NCBI GenBank assembly: GCA_937136455.1
Contig: CAKZOO010000004.1
Span: 1 to 56,366, forward strand
Length of the DNA: 56,366 nucleotides
Direction: 5' to 3'
Source of the DNA: an uncultured Flavobacteriaceae bacterium
Lineage (GTDB): Bacteria; Bacteroidota; Bacteroidia; Flavobacteriales; Flavobacteriaceae
Shown here: in pieces, positions 1 to 10,584 of the stretch
How positions within the stretch are numbered: the stretch's first letter is position 1
How the letters are laid out: the number at the start of each line of letters is the position of its first letter
Translations under genes and position numbers: made by a program
Notes under the pieces: model-generated
Database searches by the model: none
The model's input: only the letters and a program-made list of their open reading frames with translations
Told to the model about the DNA's origin: nothing

Positions 1-315
1 GCTTGTATTTCAGAGTGTCCAAACAATGCAATTTACGAACCAGATAGCGAATGGTCTTATTCTGATGAAACTGCTCTTAGTGGTATGGTGACTGTTCCAG
101 GTTCTGGAAAAGAAGTAGATGCAGATGAATCAAATGAACCAATATCAGATGAATTTTATTTTATTGTAACTGATAAGTGTACAGAGTGTAAGGGATTCCA
201 TGATGAACCTCAATGTGCTTCTGTATGTCCAGTTGATTGCTGTGTACCAGATGATAATCACGAGGAATCAGAAGATGAATTACTCGCTAAGAAAGCTTGG
301 TTACACGGAGAATAA
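1..315 (+). CDS. 4Fe-4S dicluster ferredoxin, 3' part (5' end outside window)
   Basis: The frame is open from base 1, so the start lies upstream; 104 residues and a stop are visible. The visible part begins with the end of one cluster motif (CIxxCP) and carries a second one, CTECKGF then CASVCPVDC, around residues 60-80. This is the layout of two-cluster bacterial ferredoxins of the YfhL/FdxA kind, with an insertion between the C-terminal cysteines. The middle and tail are acidic, as is usual for electron carriers. It should be a soluble cytoplasmic electron carrier; its partner cannot be told from this fragment. A strong terminator follows the stop. Confidence 0.85.
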   Translation, partial: ACISECPNNAIYEPDSEWSYSDETALSGMVTVPGSGKEVDADESNEPISDEFYFIVTDKCTECKGFHDEPQCASVCPVDCCVPDDNHEESEDELLAKKAWLHGE

Positions 316-336
316 GTTACTCTTAACCACGATTAT

Positions 337-367
337 AAAAAAAGGGCCTCTAATGGCCCTTTTTTAT
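337..367. terminator. Bidirectional Rho-independent terminator
   Basis: AAAAGGGCC, a TCTAAT loop and GGCCCTTTT form a perfect hairpin with a T run on the plus strand and an A run on the other side. It lies between the convergent ferredoxin and PhnA genes and can serve both. Confidence 0.85.
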
Positions 368-382
368 TGAATTCAATCAGCT

Positions 383-955
383 TTATAGCTTCTTGACATA
401 TTGAGTGATGATAACAATATGTTGTCCATCTACTTTTCCTTCGATATAGTTTTCGTTTTCTGGATCTAGAGAAATTCTTCTCACAGCAGTTCCCTGTTTA
501 GCAACCATACTAGATCCTTTAACCTTTAAGTCTTTAATAAGTACTACAGAATCTCCTGCTTGAAGCTGTACTCCATTGACATCTCTGTGGATCACAGCGT
601 CTTCTTTTTGTTCACCGTCTCCAGCGGCTTCTGCCCAAGTTCTAGTATCGTCCTCCATATACATCATATCGAGTAAATCTCTCGTCCAATCTTCCTGAAC
701 TCTGTTGAGCATTCTCCAGGCCATTACTTGAACTGCAGGAACGGAGCTCCACATAGAATCATTTAAACACCTCCAGTGGTTGACATCTTTAGTTTCTGCG
801 ACAAAATCTGAAACACAAGTCTTACAAGCTAAAATAGAGCTTGAAGCTCCTTCACTTGGTGATGATGGTACTTGATAGGCTTCTAGGTTCTCAGTAGCAC
901 CGCATAATTCACAACAGTTATTTGCTCTGGATTCTAGTTCTTTTAATAAACTCAT
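383..955 (-). CDS. phnA: PhnA/YjdM-family zinc-ribbon protein
   Basis: A 190-residue protein. The N-terminal zinc ribbon is CCELC (residues 14-18) plus CKTC (44-47). The C-terminal domain (about 125-190, starting VIHRDVNGVQLQAGDSVVLIKDLKVKG in outline) is the SH3-like PhnA domain. Most family members are near 110 residues; this longer form has a helical insert of about 70 residues between the two domains. Despite the name, PhnA is not known to be needed for phosphonate breakdown, and its role is unclear. No signal peptide is seen, so it is cytoplasmic. A perfect -7 motif lies just upstream on the minus strand. Confidence 0.88.
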   Translation of the reverse strand: MSLLKELESRANNCCELCGATENLEAYQVPSSPSEGASSSILACKTCVSDFVAETKDVNHWRCLNDSMWSSVPAVQVMAWRMLNRVQEDWTRDLLDMMYMEDDTRTWAEAAGDGEQKEDAVIHRDVNGVQLQAGDSVVLIKDLKVKGSSMVAKQGTAVRRISLDPENENYIEGKVDGQHIVIITQYVKKL

Positions 956-971
956 AATTGAAAAATTTTGT

Positions 972-979
972 CAAATGTA
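972..979 (-). promoter_or_regulatory. Bacteroidota -7 promoter element for phnA
   Basis: TACATTTG on the minus strand matches TAnnTTTG in every fixed position, and lies 17 bases from the PhnA start. No clear -33 TTG was found at the usual distance. Confidence 0.5.
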
Positions 980-1070
980 ACAATTCCATAGTTGATATTT
1001 TAATAAGTAGTTAAGTCTTATGTCATGGAATGTTTTGTATTTTTATTTTAAGGAATTAAAATGATGCCCA

Positions 1071-2363
1071 ATGAGAACTTTGATTCTAATGATTGCATAC
1101 TTATGTCTTGCTTGTCAGTCAAACACCATCGACCCTCAAGATGACAATCAAAGAGAATATACCTATAGTGAATTGATCCCTTTAGGAGGTAATTCGTATA
1201 CGACTTCTGGTTTGGGAAATTTGTCGATTATTCCAGAAGGGGTTATTTCTTGGACTGGTACTGACAAAGAATTGACCGTTTACTTTTACGCTAATAAAGA
1301 GGTAGAATGCAAATTTACTTTTCCAATTTTAGCACATTTAGATCCAATCAAGTACAAAGCTTCTTTTAATCATCAATTTTTTGATATTGAGGTGGCTCCA
1401 AGTGAACGAGAAATTAATATTGGTGTACACACTCTTAAAAAAGGCTACAATTCAATCTCTTTACAAGGATTAGAAACCACAGCAGTATTCTCTGAATTGC
1501 TCAATCTCAAAATATACTCCAATGAGTTATTGGATTTAAATTTTGTAAGAGATAATATGCAAAATAGATTTTATTGGGGGAGAAGAGGTCCTTCAGTTCA
1601 CCTCTCTTATCAATTCCCAGAAAACACCGATATCAAATGGATGTATTCTCAGGTAGAGGTTCCACAAGATTTTGACCAGTTAGGAACCTATGCCATGGCC
1701 AACGGTTTTGGGGAAGGCTATTTTGGTATGCAAGTAAATTCAGAAACGGAACGTAGAATATTGTTTTCAGTATGGAGCCCCTACAATACTCAAAACCCAA
1801 ATGACATCCCCGAAGATCAACGAATTAAACTTGTCAAAGCTGGAGAAGGAGTTCATATAGGAGAATTTGGAAATGAAGGCTCTGGAGGGCAGAGTTATTT
1901 AGTATATCCCTGGAAGGCAGGAGTGAGTTATCAGTTTTTAAATTCTGTGGAGCCCGATGGAAATGGAAATACAATCTATACGGCGTATTTTAAAGACCCA
2001 ACAGTAGATGAGTGGAAACTCATTGCAAGTTTTTTAAGACCTCAGACTAATACGTGGTATACACATCCATATTCTTTTTTGGAAAACTTCAATCCAGAAA
2101 AGGGATATGAAACTAGAAAGGCATATTATCATCAGCTTTGGGCAAGAGATACTCAGGGAAATTGGCACGATCTCAACAAGGCTGTATTTACAACCGATGA
2201 TATCGGCAGAAGAGCCTATCGATTGGATTATAAAGGAGGAGTGGAAACAGGTCGCTATTACTTACAACACTGTGGGTTTTTTAATGAACACAGTATCGTC
2301 GATTCGTCTATTGGACAAGATCAAGGCGAAGCTCCAATCATCGATTTTGAATCTCTTCCCTAA
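1071..2363 (+). CDS. DUF3472 domain lipoprotein
   Basis: A 430-residue protein. The lipoprotein signal ends LCLAC (Cys15), so it should be anchored in a membrane. Residues about 25-150 resemble the DUF5077 beta-sandwich often found next to DUF3472. Residues about 165-400 match DUF3472 in outline (GRRGPSVHLSY, GYFGMQVNSETERRILFSVWSP, a GGQSYLVYPWKAG block, and a C-terminal YYLQHCGFF). The biochemical role of DUF3472 is not established; it is common beside polysaccharide-degrading genes. The start is the ATG at 1071; two ATGs at 1061 and 1064 are in another frame. A GH97 alpha-glucosidase follows after 82 bases. Confidence 0.8.
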   Translation: MRTLILMIAYLCLACQSNTIDPQDDNQREYTYSELIPLGGNSYTTSGLGNLSIIPEGVISWTGTDKELTVYFYANKEVECKFTFPILAHLDPIKYKASFNHQFFDIEVAPSEREINIGVHTLKKGYNSISLQGLETTAVFSELLNLKIYSNELLDLNFVRDNMQNRFYWGRRGPSVHLSYQFPENTDIKWMYSQVEVPQDFDQLGTYAMANGFGEGYFGMQVNSETERRILFSVWSPYNTQNPNDIPEDQRIKLVKAGEGVHIGEFGNEGSGGQSYLVYPWKAGVSYQFLNSVEPDGNGNTIYTAYFKDPTVDEWKLIASFLRPQTNTWYTHPYSFLENFNPEKGYETRKAYYHQLWARDTQGNWHDLNKAVFTTDDIGRRAYRLDYKGGVETGRYYLQHCGFFNEHSIVDSSIGQDQGEAPIIDFESLP

Positions 2364-2377
2364 CTAAAACGTTTTAG
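2364..2377. promoter_or_regulatory. Perfect 14-bp palindrome, candidate LacI-type operator
   Basis: CTAAAACGTTTTAG is a perfect palindrome with a central CG, the usual shape of LacI/GalR-family operators. It starts right after the DUF3472 stop and lies upstream of the GH97 promoter. It has no loop or T run, so a terminator is unlikely. No LacI-family gene is in the window. Confidence 0.4.
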
Positions 2378-2419
2378 TAGATTCCAAGGATTTTTCTGTT
2401 TTTAAAGTTGTTTCAGCCT

Positions 2420-2427
2420 TATTTTTG
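2420..2427 (+). promoter_or_regulatory. -7 promoter element for the GH97 gene
   Basis: TATTTTTG fits TAnnTTTG exactly and sits 18 bases before the ATG. The region around the expected -33 is T-rich but has no exact TTTG. Confidence 0.5.
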
Positions 2428-2436
2428 AGGCACTAA

Positions 2437-4554
<2,118 letters not shown>

Positions 4555-4574
4555 AACTTAAATTGTTTAATAAC

Positions 4575-4607
4575 AAAGCCGCTCTTATTAAAGAAGCGGC
4601 TTTTTTT
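4575..4607 (+). terminator. Rho-independent terminator after GH97
   Basis: AAAGCCGCT pairs with AGCGGCTTT around a short loop and is followed by a run of T. It lies between the convergent GH97 and TonB receptor genes. Confidence 0.85.
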
Positions 4608-4623
4608 ATAATGCGTTTAAAGA

Positions 4624-7326
4624 TTAAAACTTAAATCCTAAACGAGCGAAGATATACTTTCCGTCAGCCCCCATTTGAACTGAATCGTTAAAACCACCCT
4701 GATCAGTCCAACCGTCAAATTGAGGTGTTGGATAAACATTTAGAAGGTTGTTAGCACCTATGGTCAATGTGGTGTTGTTTGAAAAGTTTTGGGTAATACT
4801 AAAATCAATCACAGCTGCTGCCTCGTAAATATCTGTTGCAGACTCATAAAGAGCTGCTGCTTCAGAAGCATTTGTAGCAGGACTGTCAACCCATTGAAAA
4901 TCTTGTAATTCAACTTGACTAAAATGTGTCGATGAAATTAAGAAATTGGTATCTCCAATTTTATAATTAGCACTCAAAGTGTATTTGCTTTTAGGTGCTG
5001 CAGCCTCAAGATAAGCTCTAGAGAATGGACTAAAGAATGCGTATTCGTTTAATCCTCCACTGTTGATCTTCTTAATTTCAAGATCATTCATATTAGCAGC
5101 TAATCCTAGGTTTAAGTTACCTTTTCCTAACGAAGTTTTATAATCCATTACAATGTCTACTCCATTTGTTCTAGTATCGGCACCGTTAGCAAAAAACTGA
5201 GCTGCTTCAACTCCCATATTTAAATTAGAAGCATCAAAGTAGTCCGTTAAAATAATACGGTCGTTGACGGAGATAGAATATGCATCAACGGTAGCTTTAA
5301 ATCCACCTGAAGAATAAGTAAAACCAAGGCTTAAGTTGACGGCTGTTTCTTGTTTAAGAGTATCAATCCCAAATGCTTTTGTAACCGTACTGTTGTTTGG
5401 AGACAAGAGTGTTCTCACTGATCTACCTGCTACAATATTATTAAACACTAGGTTGTAGTAAATTTGAGCAAGTGATGGAGCTCTAAACCCTGTAGAAACA
5501 GAACCCCTAAAATTTAAATTGTCCGATGCTTTTAAACGAGCTGCGGCTTTAAAACTTAGATTTTCTCCAAAGTCACTGTACTTTTCATAACGAATAGCCG
5601 TGTCCATTAGGAATTGATTTGTAAAGTTAAATTCAGCATCAAAATAGGCTCCAAAATTAGATCGAAAAGCATTTACTTCATTTGCAGGACTGTATCCTGG
5701 GAATCCTTGTGAACCGCCTGAAAGAGTGTCTCCATTGCCATCTGTTGCAGGGGACTGTATTGCTGGGTTTGTAATCACAGTTCCATTGTTGTCATAGATA
5801 GCATAGGAACCTTCTTCTCCAGCAAAAATTTCAAAATTCTCAGTTCTAAATTCTAAACCAAAAGCCAAGTTAACTCCTTCCATTTTGTCTTTGAAATACT
5901 TTGAGAAATCGATGCCTGTAGTGTTCATGCTTAAGCTATGTCCTCCAGCATCAAATTCGGTTGGAGAAGCATCTTTTAAGGAAGCATTGTTAGTTCCTTT
6001 GATATAATAGTGAAATAAATTTTCACCATAGGTATTGTTGAAATCTACAATCCATCCACTATCCATAGTGTGTTTTACTCCTGTTGATACAGAGGCATCT
6101 GTAATAATGGATGTGATGCGAGGAGAAAAGCCATTGGGGTATAAGCTAGGTACCGATCTGTTGTCTCCACTGGCATAACTTCCTCTAGTAAAGGCGTATG
6201 CATCTGTATCTCTAAAGTTGCGACCTCCAAAAGCGTACACTTCCGTTTGATTCCCTAATTTAATAGCGGAGTTAATCATTACATTAAATCCTTCTACTGC
6301 TGCAGTTCCATATCCTTCACGCCATTCATAACTAGGTCTTAGGGTTCGGTCTTTAGACAAGAACTCAGTTGTTACATTGAAAAATCCATCTTCTCCTAAG
6401 CTTGTTCCGTAGTTTAAATCTAATTTTTTAGTAATACCGTCGTACTTTTTAGATTGTCCATCGATTCTATTTTCTCCATTGACGTTAAAAACAGGGGTGT
6501 CCCATCCATCTTGAGTGTCATAGATCATTTGTTGGTAGTTTCCCCCAACATTTGTTGAATATCCTCCGTATGTAAGTGATCCACTGACACCATCAGTATT
6601 GTCTTTTAGAACGATATTGATAACGCCTGCAATAGCATCCGATCCATATTGTGCAGAAGCACCATCACGAAGTACTTCTAATCGTTTAATCGCAGAAGCT
6701 GGAATTGCATTTAAATCGGTTCCTGTATTTCCACGACCTCTAGTTCCAAATACATTGACAAGTGAAGATTGATGTCTTCTTTTACCGTTGATTAATACAA
6801 GTGTTTGATCTGGGCCTAAACCTCTTAAAGAAGCAGGATCAATATGATCTGCTCCGTCTGAACCAGATTGTTTGGTAGCATTGAAAGAAGGTACTGCAAA
6901 TTGTAGGATTTGATTGACTTCTACTTTACCATTAGTAGCAGCTACATCAGCGATTGGAATGACGTCTACTGCAACAGGAGAATCTGCTGAAGAGCGATTG
7001 TAACTTCTCGATCCCACAACTTGAACTTCTCCAAGAGTAATTCCTTCTATAAGAATTACTTTGATTTCATCTTGGCTTGCAGGCACCTCTTGAGTTTGAA
7101 ATCCTAAAAAGCTAATTACTAAGGTTGCATCTTGACTTACAGTGAAACTAAAAGATCCATTTTCGTCAGTTATAACTCCATTTGAAGTCCCCTTTTCTAA
7201 AACGGTAGCTCCAAATATCCCCATTCCGGTTTCATCTTGGACTATTCCCGAAACATCTTGCTGTGCAAAGGCAATTCCACTTAGGGTACAAGCAAGAATT
7301 ATTAAATAATGTGTTAGTGTTTTCAT
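4624..7326 (-). CDS. TonB-dependent outer-membrane receptor with carboxypeptidase-regulatory-like domain
   Basis: A 900-residue protein. In order: Sec signal ending AFAQ (1-22); a carboxypeptidase-regulatory-like beta-sandwich (about 23-100, with GIFGATVLEKGTSNG); a plug domain (about 115-240, with LRGLGPDQTLVLINGKRRH and RLEVLRDGASAQYGSDAIAGVINI); then a beta-barrel ending in the aromatic FKF typical of barrel insertion. The RGLGPDQTLVLINGKRRH subtype usually works alone without a SusD lipoprotein, and none is present here. The substrate is unknown; the convergent GH97 gene makes an oligosaccharide possible, but this is a guess. The gene appears to be transcribed alone. Confidence 0.92.
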   Translation of the reverse strand: MKTLTHYLIILACTLSGIAFAQQDVSGIVQDETGMGIFGATVLEKGTSNGVITDENGSFSFTVSQDATLVISFLGFQTQEVPASQDEIKVILIEGITLGEVQVVGSRSYNRSSADSPVAVDVIPIADVAATNGKVEVNQILQFAVPSFNATKQSGSDGADHIDPASLRGLGPDQTLVLINGKRRHQSSLVNVFGTRGRGNTGTDLNAIPASAIKRLEVLRDGASAQYGSDAIAGVINIVLKDNTDGVSGSLTYGGYSTNVGGNYQQMIYDTQDGWDTPVFNVNGENRIDGQSKKYDGITKKLDLNYGTSLGEDGFFNVTTEFLSKDRTLRPSYEWREGYGTAAVEGFNVMINSAIKLGNQTEVYAFGGRNFRDTDAYAFTRGSYASGDNRSVPSLYPNGFSPRITSIITDASVSTGVKHTMDSGWIVDFNNTYGENLFHYYIKGTNNASLKDASPTEFDAGGHSLSMNTTGIDFSKYFKDKMEGVNLAFGLEFRTENFEIFAGEEGSYAIYDNNGTVITNPAIQSPATDGNGDTLSGGSQGFPGYSPANEVNAFRSNFGAYFDAEFNFTNQFLMDTAIRYEKYSDFGENLSFKAAARLKASDNLNFRGSVSTGFRAPSLAQIYYNLVFNNIVAGRSVRTLLSPNNSTVTKAFGIDTLKQETAVNLSLGFTYSSGGFKATVDAYSISVNDRIILTDYFDASNLNMGVEAAQFFANGADTRTNGVDIVMDYKTSLGKGNLNLGLAANMNDLEIKKINSGGLNEYAFFSPFSRAYLEAAAPKSKYTLSANYKIGDTNFLISSTHFSQVELQDFQWVDSPATNASEAAALYESATDIYEAAAVIDFSITQNFSNNTTLTIGANNLLNVYPTPQFDGWTDQGGFNDSVQMGADGKYIFARLGFKF

Positions 7327-7403
7327 TAGTTTAAGTTTATTGATGTTTAATTAAATAAATATAGATTTTTTTAGGAATTTTTTTATAAAATTAACATAAT
7401 ATG

Positions 7404-7417
7404 ATAACTATTGTTAT
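7404..7417. promoter_or_regulatory. Short inverted repeat upstream of the TonB receptor
   Basis: ATAAC-TATT-GTTAT is a 5-bp-arm dyad in the 202-base AT-rich gap upstream of the receptor start. The gap holds no gene that I can see. A regulator site is possible, but the arms are short and the region is AT-rich, so chance is likely. Confidence 0.2.
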
Positions 7418-7528
7418 AAATAAAACAAAATTCAACTATTTTAGCTAGATATAAGTCCAATTTTGAACAAGTTTTTGGAGTGTAATACCTAATTAAGAAA
7501 ATGTAAAAACGAGTGCTTTTTTAAATTT

Positions 7529-8446
7529 TTAAAGTGAAATTATCGAAGCAACAAACAAGATTAGCAGTAAGACAAACATATAGGTGCTTAGAAAAAGAGC
7601 TAACAATAAAAATTTAAAAAGTGTTTTTAAAAGGGATTGTTTGTAGAATAAGTATAGTGCTGTAAACGGAAAGACTCCAAAGAGTATAAAGTTGATACTG
7701 TCAAAACTAAAAGGGGTGTTAGAGAATTGGTTGACGACTATTTCAATGATGTTTTCCACAATAAGGTAGAAGAAAACTGAAGAAAATAAATAGAGCGAAA
7801 ATATAAAGTGATTGACGTAGTAACTCCTTGTTTTTCTCCAATAGAACAACCAAAGCAGAAAAGCTAATGCCGGTAAAGAGAGGTACAGTAAGTAAGGGAG
7901 TTTTTCAGAAAAAGCTGTGGTTAGTTTATTTAAAGACTCTTGTGGGTCCTCCTTAATTTGAGTTGTAATTCCACTCCACTTTTTATTGAGCCAGTCTTCA
8001 TTGGATAGCTGTAGGCTGTCTTTTTGTTGAAGGTCAAATTTGATATCCAAATCCTTTGTAAGGATTGAATCATTCATGACACCAACCAATTCTGGGTTAT
8101 CTTTGAGTGCTATCTTGTCGATTCCTTCCTTTAGATTACTTATCGCAAAAATGAAATAAACTGACGACAAAAACAGGTATATTCTAAATGGAGGAACATA
8201 ACTCATCCGCTTTCCATCGATATACTCTTGAGTAAGTTTTGCAGGATGGTATACTAATAGTTTTAAGGTAGCGAAGATTTTATTGTCAAAAAAAGTAACC
8301 TCGTCAAAGAAGTTTTTTAGGATTTTAAAAAAACTCAATTGAATGTCCTTGCTCTTTTGTCCACACATGTGACAAAAAGTTCCTTGAAGTGGAGAGCCAC
8401 AGTTTAAACAATGATTTTTTTGAGGTTTTATTAATTCTTGTTTCAT
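7529..8446 (-). CDS. DUF3667 zinc-ribbon membrane protein
   Basis: A 305-residue protein. It begins with a zinc ribbon, C13/C16 and C25/C28 (CLNCGSPLQGTFCHMCGQ), followed by a conserved block with YIDGKRMSYVPPFRIYLFLS. About five hydrophobic segments follow (near 92-108, 180-198, 210-232, 245-265 and 275-303), with a soluble loop at 110-175. This is the DUF3667 architecture, frequent in Bacteroidota and without a known function. Its start codon overlaps the end of the upstream membrane-protein gene by four bases (ATGA type), so the two are translationally coupled. Confidence 0.85.
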   Translation of the reverse strand: MKQELIKPQKNHCLNCGSPLQGTFCHMCGQKSKDIQLSFFKILKNFFDEVTFFDNKIFATLKLLVYHPAKLTQEYIDGKRMSYVPPFRIYLFLSSVYFIFAISNLKEGIDKIALKDNPELVGVMNDSILTKDLDIKFDLQQKDSLQLSNEDWLNKKWSGITTQIKEDPQESLNKLTTAFSEKLPYLLYLSLPALAFLLWLFYWRKTRSYYVNHFIFSLYLFSSVFFYLIVENIIEIVVNQFSNTPFSFDSINFILFGVFPFTALYLFYKQSLLKTLFKFLLLALFLSTYMFVLLLILFVASIISL

Positions 8447-8805
8447 GAGCTGCTATTTACACTGAATACCCATTTAAAGAAGAAAAATACAAAAAACAAC
8501 CATCCTAATGGGTATGGAATTAAGAAGATGGTCCACCACCACGACAAATCATTTGGACCAAAACCACCTAAAAAAGAGAAAAAATGTAAAGCAATAAAAC
8601 CGACTGCGACTAAAATGGCTCCAATTTTATAATGTTTCCAATAAATCTCTTTGGTAAGGTATTTCATTCTAGCCATTAAAAAACTTCCTATCAAAAGAAA
8701 AGGAGATCCCTCCAAGGGATCAATGGTTCCAAGGATAAATAATACCATTCCTATGGTAAACCATCTCTTTTTCCAAAGTTCATTTGTTTTAAATGACAAG
8801 TTCAT
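8443..8805 (-). CDS. Small membrane protein, function unknown
   Basis: A 120-residue protein with four candidate hydrophobic segments (about 15-30, 34-44, 60-80 and 86-113). It has a Trp-rich SWWWTIF stretch and a very Phe-rich FFVFFFFKWVF end. I do not recognise a family. It starts 18 bases after the aminoacylase stop and overlaps the DUF3667 start, so the three minus-strand genes form one likely operon. Confidence 0.75.
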   Translation of the reverse strand: MNLSFKTNELWKKRWFTIGMVLFILGTIDPLEGSPFLLIGSFLMARMKYLTKEIYWKHYKIGAILVAVGFIALHFFSFLGGFGPNDLSWWWTIFLIPYPLGWLFFVFFFFKWVFSVNSSS

Positions 8806-8823
8806 AATAGTGAAAGTTGGTAT

Positions 8824-10440
8824 TTATAAGGCCCCTGATCCTTTGACAAATACTCCAGGAAAGTTACCGGTATGCGCTCCTTGATCTAGGACAAGAACAC
8901 CATTAACCAGCACTTTGTCAACTCCAGTGGCAAACTGAAGCGGATCTTCAAAAGTGGCGTGATCGCTTACGGTATTAGGATCAAATATGACAATATCTGC
9001 AGCATAACCAGCCTTTAAAAACCCTCTGTTGGTCAATCCTAAATTTGTAGCTGGCAACCCACTTAGTTTACGAACAGCTTCTTCCAAGGATAGGAGTCCT
9101 TCATCTCTAGAGAATTTTCCTAAGACACGGATAAAGCTTCCAAAGGCTCTAGGGTGTGTTCTAAAGTTTTTGGAGATATCTGAATAGGTTCCCGCATCAG
9201 AACAGAAGGATACCCACGGAATCTGAATTTTCTTTTGAATGTTTTCCTCACTCATACTAAAGTAGATGCATTGGATTCGGTTGTCGTCTTCGATAATTAA
9301 ATCAACAATGGTTTCCTCTGGAGATTGCCCTCTCATTGCAGCAGCCTCAGCAATAGTTTTACCTCTGTATAGTTGAGCCATAGAATCCTTTTTAAAACCG
9401 ACCATCAATATTCCTTCAGGTTCTTGTTCTGAGAGTTCTTTTCTGATATCAGCAAAAAGTCTTTTTCGAATCTCTGGTTTTTTCATTCGTTCAATCCAAG
9501 CTTTGTGTCCTCCTGCTTGTACCCAGGTAGGCATTACTCCAGTTAGACCTGTTGAGCTCGCATTATAAGTATACATATCAGCTGTTATTTGAAGTCCGTT
9601 TTCACGAGCTTCATTTACTACTTTGATTACCGAATCTAGCATATGCCAATTTGGTTTTCTAGAAGTTTTTAGGTGGTATATTTCTGCTGGAACATTCGCT
9701 TCTTTAGCAATGGTAATGAGCTCATTTAGAGCTTCCATAACGCGATTGTCTTCGTTTCTCATATGAGATATATACCGACCGTTATATTTTGATGCTTCCT
9801 TGCACAGTTCAATTAATTCATCCGTGTCTGCATAGTCTCCAGGAGCGTAGATTAGAGAAGACCCAATACCGATAGCCCCTTCCTCCATAGATGTTGCAAC
9901 TAATTTTCGCATTTGTTCTAATTCTTCTTGGGTTGCTTTTCGATCGTCATAGCCAATGGTTTGAATTCGAACTGAAGCAGCTCCTAAATAGGAGGCGATA
10001 TTTGTTGAAACACCTTTGGTTTCTAAAGCAGTCATCGCATCACCAAAGGATTGATAATCGCCATTTAATTCACTTCCACTAGGACCTGGAGAAGTACCTT
10101 CGCCAAATACTTCTAGAGTAACGCCTTGTTTTAAGTCGCTTAGAGATCGTCCATCTTGTAAGAGACTGCTATATCCCCAGCTTAACATATTGATAAATCC
10201 TGGACTAATGGCTTTGCCTTGGGCATCAATTAGGGTTTTTGCATTAAAGTTTTTTGGAGTTCCTACATAGTAGATGGTGTCTGCATTAATTGCAATGACT
10301 CCTTTGTAAGAATTAGATCCTGTTCCATCGTAAACAATTCCATTTTTGATGAGTAGATCTACTGATTCGATCTCCTTTCTGCAGGATGCTAGCAATAATA
10401 GAATAAGGATAAGACTAAAAAAGTGTAGTGAAGTTTTCAT
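8824..10440 (-). CDS. N-acyl-D-amino-acid deacylase-like amidohydrolase lipoprotein
   Basis: A 538-residue protein with a lipoprotein signal ending LASC (Cys20). It has the amidohydrolase pattern: beta-sandwich strands with LLIKNGIVYDGTG, a TIM barrel, and a C-terminal ADIVIFDPNTVSD block as in D-aminoacylases. Comparison with Alcaligenes D-aminoacylase as I remember it gives H226 (SHMR), H256 (YHLK) and D415 (CSDAG) at the right relative spacing. The first His-x-His is absent (L86 and W88 in PGFINMLSW), and the usual bridging Cys region reads GEGT. This is a recognisable subfamily rather than a random defect, but its metal site must differ. It is the first gene of a three-gene minus operon. 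Confidence 0.85.
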   Translation of the reverse strand: MKTSLHFFSLILILLLLASCRKEIESVDLLIKNGIVYDGTGSNSYKGVIAINADTIYYVGTPKNFNAKTLIDAQGKAISPGFINMLSWGYSSLLQDGRSLSDLKQGVTLEVFGEGTSPGPSGSELNGDYQSFGDAMTALETKGVSTNIASYLGAASVRIQTIGYDDRKATQEELEQMRKLVATSMEEGAIGIGSSLIYAPGDYADTDELIELCKEASKYNGRYISHMRNEDNRVMEALNELITIAKEANVPAEIYHLKTSRKPNWHMLDSVIKVVNEARENGLQITADMYTYNASSTGLTGVMPTWVQAGGHKAWIERMKKPEIRKRLFADIRKELSEQEPEGILMVGFKKDSMAQLYRGKTIAEAAAMRGQSPEETIVDLIIEDDNRIQCIYFSMSEENIQKKIQIPWVSFCSDAGTYSDISKNFRTHPRAFGSFIRVLGKFSRDEGLLSLEEAVRKLSGLPATNLGLTNRGFLKAGYAADIVIFDPNTVSDHATFEDPLQFATGVDKVLVNGVLVLDQGAHTGNFPGVFVKGSGAL

Positions 10441-10460
10441 AGAGAGTTGATTAGGCTAGG

Positions 10461-10481
10461 ATTAAGATACGAAATCTTGAT
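10461..10481. promoter_or_regulatory. Inverted repeat between divergent aminoacylase and GH3 genes
   Basis: ATTAAGAT-ACGAA-ATCTTGAT has 8-bp arms with one mismatch. The half-site ATCAAGAT recurs at 10540-10547. A shared regulator of the divergent pair is possible, but unproven. Confidence 0.3.
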
Positions 10482-10584
10482 TAATTTATAATTTTATCAA
10501 AGTATAAATAATTGAAATTCTGATGAATATCATAGAGGAATCAAGATCTATTAAGTAAATTTACAACTCAAAGATTCAAAAATT

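Noticed and set aside
2107..2367. An 86-codon plus-strand frame at the end of the DUF3472 gene
   Set aside because: It lies entirely inside the larger gene in another frame and has no homology pattern.
8438..8884. Plus-strand open frames opposite the small membrane-protein gene
   Set aside because: They are Lys/Pro-rich antisense of membrane helices; the minus-strand operon explains the region.
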